Below are positions 31,797 to 37,157 of a stretch of 37,157 nt of DNA, in pieces. The notes under the pieces are model-generated. The model was not told the origin of the DNA. It saw nothing but the letters and a program-made list of their open reading frames with translations, and made no database searches. Position numbers and translations under genes: made by a program. The stretch covers positions 1 to 37,157 of the IMG/VR virus record IMGVR_UViG_3300042111_000276. One strand, 5' to 3'. How positions within the stretch are numbered: the first letter of the stretch is position 1; the number at the start of each line of letters is the position of its first letter. This DNA is from a virus.

Positions 31797-31846
31797 ACAA
31801 GAGTGTGGGGGGCGGGTTCTCCCCTGGCCCGCTCCCCGCTTCTTGT
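31797..31846 (+). terminator. Terminator-like hairpin after the major capsid gene
   Basis: An outer ACAAGA/TCTTGT pairing (31797-31802 with 31841-31846) and a GC-rich inner stem (GGGGG-GCGGG with CCCGC-CCCC, one bulge) form a stable hairpin. A T-run is weak. It would partly stop transcripts after the abundant capsid message. Confidence 0.5.
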
Positions 31847-31847
31847 G

Positions 31848-31853
31848 TAGAAT
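31848..31853 (+). promoter_or_regulatory. Candidate -10 box of a leaderless gene after the capsid gene
   Basis: TAGAAT (one mismatch to TATAAT) ends six bases before GTG 31860 and directly abuts the terminator-like hairpin. No Shine-Dalgarno sequence and no -35 box. Confidence 0.55.
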
Positions 31854-31859
31854 CTGTTC

Positions 31860-32126
31860 GTGGCTATTTTTCGTCCGCCGACAGACAACCTGGTTCGCTA
31901 CGCCGACCCGAACGGGTACGGTTTGGCGCACCGCCTGTTCAGGTTTTATTCGCCTGACCCTCGCGGCAGGAACGTCTACAAGATGGCAGACGGCTCCTAT
32001 TCCGAGGTGGACCAGCGTGATGATTCGTTGTACACGAAGATTTATTTCGGTGGTCACGACAACGAGGTGACCGCGCAGGAGGTTTCTGATTTGACTGCGG
32101 CTGGGTACGGGGAGTACATTTCGTGA
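31860..32126 (+). CDS. Conserved small protein next to the capsid gene (88 aa)
   Basis: Starts at GTG 31860, apparently leaderless. Blocks FRPPTDNLVRYADPNGYGLA, VYKMADGSYSEVDQRDDSLY and FGGHDNEVTAQEVSDLTAAG are the pattern of a small protein that follows the coat gene in many actinophages. Its C-terminal HxN-VTA...DLTAAGYG block suggests a compact alpha/beta domain. Possibly a capsid cement or head completion protein, by position only. Confidence 0.7.
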   Translation: MAIFRPPTDNLVRYADPNGYGLAHRLFRFYSPDPRGRNVYKMADGSYSEVDQRDDSLYTKIYFGGHDNEVTAQEVSDLTAAGYGEYIS

Positions 32127-32488
32127 GTTTGCAGGGTGATTTGAACCGCCTGTTGGGGACTGCTGGTTTGGGGTCGCAGCGTGCCGCGAACGAATTGGCA
32201 GGGACGAACAGCAAAGAGTTGCTGGGGGCGTTGAACACGATTGCCGGTACCTGGGGTAAGGGCATCATCCACGTAATGGCCCTCATTGCCCAGCAGCAGG
32301 GTAGCGGAGACGATTTTGGCATTAGCCAAGAGGGGTACGTCGAGGGCCTCGACCCACAGGGTGCCATCGCGTCGATTCCCGACGGGGCAATTATTGTCGG
32401 TGGATTGAACACCTTGATCATCGCATTCAATTCGGCCTATACTGGTAAGTACATGCCGTTCAGGGATGCCGCAGGCACCTTCTACTAG
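32123..32488 (+). CDS. Hypothetical protein of the head-tail region (121 aa)
   Basis: GTG 32123 overlaps the previous stop (GTGA). The sequence begins SLQGDLNRLLGTAGLGSQRA and has AANELAGTNSKELLGALNTI and a hydrophobic C-terminal half (IIHVMALIAQQQG; DGAIIVGGLNTLIIAFNSAY). The N-terminal repeat of LxGT/LG helices is common in small actinophage head-region proteins. No function known. Confidence 0.6.
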   Translation: MSLQGDLNRLLGTAGLGSQRAANELAGTNSKELLGALNTIAGTWGKGIIHVMALIAQQQGSGDDFGISQEGYVEGLDPQGAIASIPDGAIIVGGLNTLIIAFNSAYTGKYMPFRDAAGTFY

Positions 32489-32497
32489 CAGGGTTCA

Positions 32498-32731
32498 GTG
32501 AAGCACAGGGAGACGCATCCGAATCTTGATGTGCCTGGTTGTTTTGCGTGCCGTATCAGTCACGTGCGGATGTCTGGGGCGGCGATGCCGACCCGTCACA
32601 ATGTCGCAGAGTTGACCTCAAAGGAGAAGGTGTTGGACAAGGATTTGGATGCCTACAAACGGATACGCAAGACTGGTGGGCAGCCGGTGAAGATTGACGG
32701 GTCTGCCAAACTCGAAAAGATTGCGGATTGA
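32498..32731 (+). CDS. Conserved small CxxC protein of the head region (77 aa)
   Basis: GTG 32498 preceded by CAGGGT. N-terminus KHRETHPNLDVPGCFACRI carries a C-x2-C pair, followed by HVRMSGAAMPTRH and DKDLDAYKRIRKTG. The HxxTHPxLDVxGCFxCR pattern recurs downstream of capsid genes in environmental actinophages. Metal binding by the two cysteines with nearby His is likely but unproven. Confidence 0.65.
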   Translation: MKHRETHPNLDVPGCFACRISHVRMSGAAMPTRHNVAELTSKEKVLDKDLDAYKRIRKTGGQPVKIDGSAKLEKIAD

Positions 32732-32740
32732 ACCATGGTG

Positions 32741-32769
32741 TTGTCATGCGCCCAGCCATGCGTTATGCT
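32741..32769 (+). promoter_or_regulatory. Sigma-70-type promoter of the micro-protein cluster
   Basis: TTGTCA (32741-32746), a 17-base spacer and TATGCT (32764-32769), the same -10 hexamer as the scaffold promoter at 30271. ATG 32797 lies 27 bases downstream with AGGGTGG as a ribosome site. Confidence 0.7.
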
Positions 32770-32796
32770 TGTCCATAGGTCAAACAGGGTGGAATC

Positions 32797-32979
32797 ATGA
32801 AAAAGAAAACCAAGTCCAGGGTCAACGAAGCGGGCAACTACACGAAGCCCGAGATGCGCAAGCGTCTGTTCAAGAAAATCAAGGCTGGCTCAAAGGGCGG
32901 CGATCCTGGCGAATGGTCGGCACGCAAAGCGCAGCTTCTCGCATCCGAGTACAAGAAAGCTGGCGGAGGCTACAAGTAA
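32797..32979 (+). CDS. Lysine-rich conserved micro-protein (60 aa)
   Basis: From ATG 32797. The sequence is strongly basic, with TKPEMRKRLFKKIKAGSKGG, then EWSARKAQLLASEYKKAGGG. The block GxxGGxPGxWSARKAQLLAxEYKKAGGGY is very conserved in marine and freshwater phages. Structure and function are unknown. It may bind DNA or a negatively charged partner. Its stop overlaps the ATG of the next gene (TAATG). Confidence 0.75.
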   Translation: MKKKTKSRVNEAGNYTKPEMRKRLFKKIKAGSKGGDPGEWSARKAQLLASEYKKAGGGYK

Positions 32980-33218
32980 TGCCGTTGGCTAAGTCCCAGC
33001 AGTCGTTGAAGAACTGGTCGAAGCAGAAGTGGCGCACGTCCGACGGCAAACCGTCGAAAGGCAAGAAGCGTTACCTGCCCGACGCCGCATGGAACGCCCT
33101 GACTCCCGCAGAGAAAGCGGCGACGAACAGTGCGAAAGCAAAAGGCAACAGGGCGGGCAAGCAGTTCGTCAAGCAGCCGAAGAAGATTGCAGAAAAAACA
33201 AAGAGGTACCGTGGCTAA
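32979..33218 (+). CDS. Lysine-rich conserved small protein (79 aa)
   Basis: From ATG 32979. Blocks KSQQSLKNWSKQKWRTSDGK and RYLPDAAWNALTPAEKAATN and the tail GKQFVKQPKKIAEKTKRYRG are the pattern of a small protein of cyanophages, pelagiphages and other environmental viruses. Very basic. Function unknown. The next gene begins inside its end (GTG 33211). Confidence 0.75.
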   Translation: MPLAKSQQSLKNWSKQKWRTSDGKPSKGKKRYLPDAAWNALTPAEKAATNSAKAKGNRAGKQFVKQPKKIAEKTKRYRG

Positions 33219-33507
33219 GACACCGGCGTGGCAACGCAAAGAAGGCAAGAACCCGAAAGGCGGATTGAACGCCAAAGGTCGGGCATCGTACAAGGGTGGC
33301 ACGCTGCGTGCGCCCGTGAAGTCTGGTGACAATCCTCGACGCGCATCGTTCCTTGCGCGAATGGGTAACATGCCTGGACCTGAACGCGACGAAAAAGGGC
33401 GACCCACTCGCCTGCTATTGTCGTTACAGGCTTGGGGCGCGTCCAGCAAGGCTGATGCGCGCAGCAAGGCTAAAGCAATATCCGCACGAAACAAAAGGAA
33501 AAAGTGA
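33211..33507 (+). CDS. DUF6321-like basic protein (98 aa)
   Basis: GTG 33211, overlapping the previous gene by eight bases. N-terminus PAWQRKEGKNPKGGLNAKGR, then SYKGGTLRAPVKSGDNP, RRASFLARMGNMPGPERDEK and GRPTRLLLSLQAWG. This is the typical sequence of DUF6321-like phage proteins (AWQRKEGKNPxGGLNAKGR and FCARMxGMPGPxxDExGRPTR). Lysine/arginine-rich, probably nucleic-acid binding by composition. Function not established. Confidence 0.78.
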   Translation: MAKTPAWQRKEGKNPKGGLNAKGRASYKGGTLRAPVKSGDNPRRASFLARMGNMPGPERDEKGRPTRLLLSLQAWGASSKADARSKAKAISARNKRKK

Positions 33508-33508
33508 C

Positions 33509-33619
33509 ATGCCGAAAGTTGGAAAGAAAGAGTTCCCGTACACCAAGAAGGGAATGGCCGCCGCCAAGAAGGAAGCAGCCAAGTCCGGCAAGAAGATGAA
33601 GTACGGGAAGAAGAAGTGA
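33509..33619 (+). CDS. Conserved 36-aa lysine-rich micro-protein
   Basis: ATG 33509 to TGA 33619. The sequence MPKVGKKEFPYTKKGMAAAK continues with Lys-rich residues to the end. The same MPKVGKKxFPYTxKGM start is frequent in environmental phages. Seventeen of 36 residues or so are Lys. It is tiny but has a clear conserved N-terminus and fills the gap between neighbours. Confidence 0.75.
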   Translation: MPKVGKKEFPYTKKGMAAAKKEAAKSGKKMKYGKKK

Positions 33620-33735
33620 AGAAGTCCCCCAAGAAGCCAGCCAAAGAAATCAAGGGCCCACCCCAACGCAAGAAGGGTAAGCGCACCATGAAGTCTTCGG
33701 CTCGTGCACAGTACGGGAGTTACGCAGGCTACTAA
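33616..33735 (+). CDS. 39-aa basic micro-protein
   Basis: GTG 33616 overlaps the previous stop (GTGA) and the TAA at 33733 overlaps the ATG of the adaptor gene (TAATG). It begins KKSPKKPAKEIKGPPQRKKG and ends AQYGSYAGY. It is so basic and Tyr/Gly-ended that a nucleic-acid or protein-coat binding role is possible. I recognise no family, but its exact fit between two coupled genes supports it. Confidence 0.6.
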   Translation: MKKSPKKPAKEIKGPPQRKKGKRTMKSSARAQYGSYAGY

Positions 33736-34619
33736 TGACGACGGTTGCGACGATCCTGAACAGGGCGTCGCGGCAGATGTTGGCAGGGGTCGTTGAGGAA
33801 CGCAACAAACTATCCGCGACCATCAACAGTAGTGCGACGAGTCTCGTTGCTACTTACGCTGTTGGCGGTCTTCGTGCTGGTTCTGTATTCGAAATCGACT
33901 CCGAACTCTTTTACGTTTGGGAAGCGGACTCGGCAACGAAAACTCTCACAGTCGAGAGAGGCTATGCGGGGTCTACTGCGGCGGCGCACACCTCCGGTGC
34001 GCTGATTACGGTGAACCCGCGTTTCCCGCGGGCACAAATGTTCGACGCACTCAACGCCGACTTGGATGACTTGTCCTCGACGGCGAACGGCTTGTTCCGT
34101 GTGGTGGCAACGAGCATCTCGTACAACGGTGTGGACAGGCAAATCAACGTTACGTCGTCCGGCACGATTATCGAGTTGTTGGATGTTCGTCTGCGTTACC
34201 TTGCCGACGAGTACCCGATCATTCACGGAGTGCGCCTGCAGACGGGTTTGCCGACATCGGATTTTGCGTCGGGGAACAGCATCGTGTTCGATGAAGGGGT
34301 GATGGCTGGGACGCTGCGGGTGCGGTACAAGGCCCCGTTCGTGCGTGCCACCACCGAGGCATCCGATTTGACGACCGACTGTTTCCTGCCTGCAACGTGT
34401 GATGACATCGTGGAGATGGGTGTGGTGTTGCGGATGATGGCTGGTCGGGAAATCAAACGGAACTTCATCGAGTCGCAGTCCGATACCCGTCGGGCTGATG
34501 AGGTGCAGGCTGGGGCTATCACGCAGTCGATTGTGAACATTCAGCGTTTGCGTCGTGAGCGTGTGATTGCCGAAGCGGGGCGACTGAAAGCGCAGCATCC
34601 GATCAAGTTCAGGAAGTAG
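33735..34619 (+). CDS. Head-tail adaptor / connector protein candidate (294 aa)
   Basis: From ATG 33735. N-terminal helix TVATILNRASRQMLAGVVEE, a beta-domain with SVFEIDSELFYVWEADSATK and LTVERGYAGSTAAAHTSGAL, then NPRFPRAQMFDALNADLDDL and a helical C-terminus (DIVEMGVVLRMMAGREIKRN). The RGYxGSTAAAH beta block is common in phage tail and adaptor proteins. Location between capsid and tail genes and helix-plus-beta plan fit a connector, such as a podoviral gp4-like adaptor. Family not certain. Confidence 0.65.
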   Translation: MTTVATILNRASRQMLAGVVEERNKLSATINSSATSLVATYAVGGLRAGSVFEIDSELFYVWEADSATKTLTVERGYAGSTAAAHTSGALITVNPRFPRAQMFDALNADLDDLSSTANGLFRVVATSISYNGVDRQINVTSSGTIIELLDVRLRYLADEYPIIHGVRLQTGLPTSDFASGNSIVFDEGVMAGTLRVRYKAPFVRATTEASDLTTDCFLPATCDDIVEMGVVLRMMAGREIKRNFIESQSDTRRADEVQAGAITQSIVNIQRLRRERVIAEAGRLKAQHPIKFRK

Positions 34620-34622
34620 CCG

Positions 34623-36476
34623 ATGGGTTACCTGAACGATTTTACGGCGGCGTTCTATCCAGCGACCGCGTTCTTCACGGGTACGGGTTCGAGCCAGCTC
34701 GTCCCCGACGTGTTCCCTATCGCCATCAACGGGCGACCGTACATGTTGGACATGGCATCCAACCAGTTCTCGCGGGCGTTTGATGCGCGTGTGCGTGATT
34801 CGGTTGACCAGTCGGTTGAACCTGGCGAGTCGGCGTTGAACCCGCAGGGGTTGTGGCGTCGTTCGCAGTCGTCGTGGCATTACGGTGCGGGGCAGCAGTA
34901 TGCGGACACGGCTGACGCCGAGGCGTACCGGTTCTACACGAGCAAGGGTGTGGACGTGTGGACGAAGGGGCGTCTGTCGCTTTTGTCGGATACGAGTCAG
35001 GTGGTGTCGAGTGCGAACAGCAACCTGTATCTTGTGACCGCCGATACGCGCCTGTACATGTCGGATGGGCAGACGTTGAAGTACACGACGGACCTGTCCA
35101 CGTTCACGACGGTGACTTCTACGAACGCGTCCAACATCTATTCGGTGGCGTCGGACGGCTACAACGTGTTTTTTTCGTATGCGGATGGGGACATAGATCA
35201 GACGAACGCTGGTACTGGTGCGGCATCCAACTACATCACGGGTATCGAGGCTGGGAAGTTGGGGTATGTGAAGGGCCGTTTGATGGTGGGCGGTCAGGGT
35301 GTGGACAAGCACAAGTTGTGGAACATTACGACTGCGGCTGGGTCGAGTGCGAACAATCCGAGTGCGCTGTACACGCATCCGAACAGCAACTTTGAGTGGG
35401 TCGGGTTTGCTGGCGGACAGTCGCACATCTACTGTGCTGGGTATGCGGGTAACCGTAGCATCATCTACAAGACGGCGATTCAGGCTGACGGTACGGCGTT
35501 GAGTATTCCGACGGTGGCAGCCGAACTGCCGTTCGGTGAAATCGTCACCGCGCTCCACGGCTATCTGGGGTACGTGTTGGTGGGGTTGACGGATGGTTGG
35601 CGGTTCTGTTCAGCCGACGACGCAGGGAACCTAATCATAGGTCCGAGGGTCGTGTTGGGTGCGCAGGTAGACGAGTTCGCGGGTATTGGGCAGTTCGTGT
35701 ATTTCTCGTACAAGAACTTTGATTCGACTTCGACGGGTATCGGGCGTATGGACATCTCGGTGTTCATCTCAACGAATCAGCCTGCGTATGCGTCGGATTT
35801 GATGGTGACGGGTCAGGGGGCGATACCTGACGTGCACGAGTTCGCTGGGAACCCCGTGTTCACGGTGGCTGGTTTGGGGTTGTACAAGAAACATGCGACG
35901 AACCTAGTCGCGTCTGGGTTTCTGCGGTCGGGTATCTACAGGTGGGGTGTGCCGGATGCGAAGTTCATCCCGAAGTTGGACATTCGTTGCCTGCCGTTGG
36001 CTGGGTCGGTCACCTTGTCGGTGGCGTCCGATGACGGGGGCTTCGAGGATTTTACGGTGATTGACGCCCCCGACATCAAAGAAAAGACGTTGGACGGTTT
36101 GGAGGACAAGGTGTTCGAGGCGGAGGTGAAGGTGACATTGGCTCGTGCTGCTGGGGCTACGACGGGTCCGACGCTCACCCGTTGGATGGCGAGGGCGTAT
36201 GCGGCGCCGTTGCGCAGCCAAATCTTCACGGTGCCTTTGGTGATGCACCACAAGTTGCAGGTTGGGGGTCGGGAGTATTGGCAGGACGTGGACTTGGAGT
36301 TGGGTTATCTGCGGGATTTGGTGAATACGCCGCGGGTCGTGACCTATCAGGAGAACGAGGAGACGTTCCCTGTGGTGGTGGAGAACGTGCAGTTCCAAGC
36401 CCGCCAACTCGTGAACGCCCACAATGCGAACGATTTTGAGGGGACTGCTATCGTGGTGATGCGTAGTGTAAGATGA
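34623..36476 (+). CDS. Tail protein, probable tail nozzle or tubular-type protein (617 aa)
   Basis: From ATG 34623. The protein is beta-rich, with repeated strands of propeller type (LYLVTADTRLYMSDGQTLKY, NIYSVASDGYNVFFSYADGD, YLGYVLVGLTDGWRFCSADD, FVYFSYKNFDSTSTGIGRMD). A C-terminal domain carries PLVMHHKLQVGGREYWQDVD and ENVQFQARQLVNAHN. No tape measure is present, and this gene sits between the adaptor and fibre genes where podoviruses encode tail tubular B or nozzle proteins. Exact homologue cannot be named without a search. Confidence 0.7.
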   Translation: MGYLNDFTAAFYPATAFFTGTGSSQLVPDVFPIAINGRPYMLDMASNQFSRAFDARVRDSVDQSVEPGESALNPQGLWRRSQSSWHYGAGQQYADTADAEAYRFYTSKGVDVWTKGRLSLLSDTSQVVSSANSNLYLVTADTRLYMSDGQTLKYTTDLSTFTTVTSTNASNIYSVASDGYNVFFSYADGDIDQTNAGTGAASNYITGIEAGKLGYVKGRLMVGGQGVDKHKLWNITTAAGSSANNPSALYTHPNSNFEWVGFAGGQSHIYCAGYAGNRSIIYKTAIQADGTALSIPTVAAELPFGEIVTALHGYLGYVLVGLTDGWRFCSADDAGNLIIGPRVVLGAQVDEFAGIGQFVYFSYKNFDSTSTGIGRMDISVFISTNQPAYASDLMVTGQGAIPDVHEFAGNPVFTVAGLGLYKKHATNLVASGFLRSGIYRWGVPDAKFIPKLDIRCLPLAGSVTLSVASDDGGFEDFTVIDAPDIKEKTLDGLEDKVFEAEVKVTLARAAGATTGPTLTRWMARAYAAPLRSQIFTVPLVMHHKLQVGGREYWQDVDLELGYLRDLVNTPRVVTYQENEETFPVVVENVQFQARQLVNAHNANDFEGTAIVVMRSVR

Positions 36477-36483
36477 GGTACCG

Positions 36484-37157
36484 ATGCCAGCAGTGACACG
36501 TAGACAGTACAAGGGCGCAGCCGCACAGACGACGATCACGAACTCGTTGTCGGCTGGTGACACGTCGGCTACGTTGGCGGCGACGACGGGTTGGCCTTCG
36601 ACTGCGGCGGTGCCGTTCTTCGTGGTCATCTCGCCTGGGACTTCTTCTGAGGAGAAGTGTTTGGCGACGATTTCTGGGTCGGTGCTGACCCTGACTCGTG
36701 CGCAGGATGATACGACTGCGACGACGCACGCGTCGGGTGCTTCGATCTATCCGGTGTTCACGGCGGATGATGCGGATGAGGCGAACAAGTTTGCTTCGAC
36801 GATGACGACTCGCGGCGACTTGGTGACGATGGGTTCGGGTCCCGATTTTGCGCGTATCGCTATCGGTTCTGCGAATACGGTGTTGAAGTCGGATGGTACG
36901 GATGCGTCGTGGGGGACGATTGCTGATGCGAACATTGGTTCGGCGGCGGCGATTGACGCATCGAAGCTTGCGAATGCTCCTATCAACGATCAGATTGCTT
37001 CGTACACGCTTGTGGCTGGTGACCGCAATAAGCGTGTGGTGATGAACGTCGCATCAGCCAACACGGTCACCGTCAACAACTCCATCTTCTCGGCAGGCGA
37101 CACGATCTTCATCGCGAACAAAGGCGCAGGCACCTCGACTATTACGGCAGGCGCGGG
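36484..37157 (+). CDS. Tail fibre N-terminal part (continues at the left edge of the window)
   Basis: ATG 36484 starts a tail-fibre gene; GAGG lies eight bases upstream and TAAGAT at 36469-36474 is a possible -10 box. The N-terminus (PAVTRRQYKGAAAQTTITNS, then GDTSATLAATTGWPSTAAVP) is a beta domain that often anchors fibres to the tail. GDLVTMGSGPDFARIAIGSA and NTVLKSDGTDASWG are typical fibre motifs. The frame is open to the window end. The last 292 bases equal the first 292 of the window apart from six substitutions, so the rest of the gene is at 293-1223. Combined length about 534 residues. Confidence 0.85.
   Translation, partial: MPAVTRRQYKGAAAQTTITNSLSAGDTSATLAATTGWPSTAAVPFFVVISPGTSSEEKCLATISGSVLTLTRAQDDTTATTHASGASIYPVFTADDADEANKFASTMTTRGDLVTMGSGPDFARIAIGSANTVLKSDGTDASWGTIADANIGSAAAIDASKLANAPINDQIASYTLVAGDRNKRVVMNVASANTVTVNNSIFSAGDTIFIANKGAGTSTITAGA
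36866..37157. repeat. Right copy of the terminal direct repeat (circularity overlap)
   Basis: Equals bases 1-292 with six substitutions and no gaps. Five are at third codon positions and silent. The one at 36995 (130 in the left copy) changes Thr to Ile. This pattern is what strain variation under purifying selection would give. Confidence 0.9.

Noticed and set aside
31239-31850. A 203-codon + strand frame inside the capsid gene
   Set aside because: It is Arg/Thr/Ser-rich and explained by the coat gene's reading frame.
33810-35558. A 582-codon open frame on the - strand
   Set aside because: It lies opposite the adaptor and tail genes, is extremely rich in Arg, His, Thr and Val, has no domain pattern and is explained by their codon bias.
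1-37157. CRISPR arrays, insertion sequences, integrase or att sites
   Set aside because: No regularly spaced repeats, transposase or integrase motifs were seen; the only long repeat is the terminal overlap.

Overview
The window is a nearly complete genome of a tailed double-stranded DNA phage. It is circularly permuted: its last 292 bases repeat its first 292 bases with six substitutions, so the unique length is about 36.9 kb. Every gene I accept lies on the + strand, and genes are packed with ATGA, GTGA and TAATG start/stop overlaps. A WhiB-family iron-sulfur regulator, otherwise known only from actinobacteria and their phages, many GTG starts and several apparently leaderless genes point to an actinobacterial host. 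There is no tape-measure protein and no tail tube or sheath gene. With the portal, an N4-gp56-like coat protein and large putative internal proteins, this suggests a short-tailed (podovirus-like) virion. Conserved micro-proteins familiar from environmental phages suggest an aquatic metagenomic source (inference).

Layout. (1) 36484-37157 joined to 3-1489: glycine-rich tail fibre plus a small conserved protein. (2) 1486-2532: lysis genes (putative holin, M15-type endolysin, membrane/coiled-coil protein). (3) 2507-6487: nucleic-acid module with a DUF6378-like protein, a metallophosphoesterase, a YqaJ exonuclease, a Rad52/Sak-like annealing candidate and a Holliday-junction-resolvase-like nuclease. 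(4) 6498-8348: secreted lysozyme-like transglycosylase, WhiB regulator and a run of very small, partly zinc-ribbon proteins. (5) 8386-13531: a self-contained accessory cassette with a MoxR-type AAA+ ATPase and a von Willebrand A protein, four companions of unknown function, a separately led 97-aa gene, two copies of a hairpin leader element and strong terminators at both ends. (6) 13639-30244: packaging and internal virion genes (TerL with a fused helix-turn-helix, portal, 1001-aa and 1737-aa proteins, three further virion candidates). (7) 30249-36476: a strong promoter, scaffold, major capsid protein, small conserved proteins including a cluster of lysine-rich micro-proteins, head-tail adaptor candidate and tail protein.

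How it works together. Modules 6, 7 and 1 build and fill the particle and module 2 releases it. Module 3 is an exonuclease/annealase/resolvase set. Because I see no DNA polymerase, primase, replicative helicase, integrase or tRNA, DNA replication must depend on the host, possibly through recombination. The MoxR-vWA cassette is the most unusual part: MoxR-vWA pairs remodel or assemble proteins and metallo-complexes in cells, but the target here is unknown.
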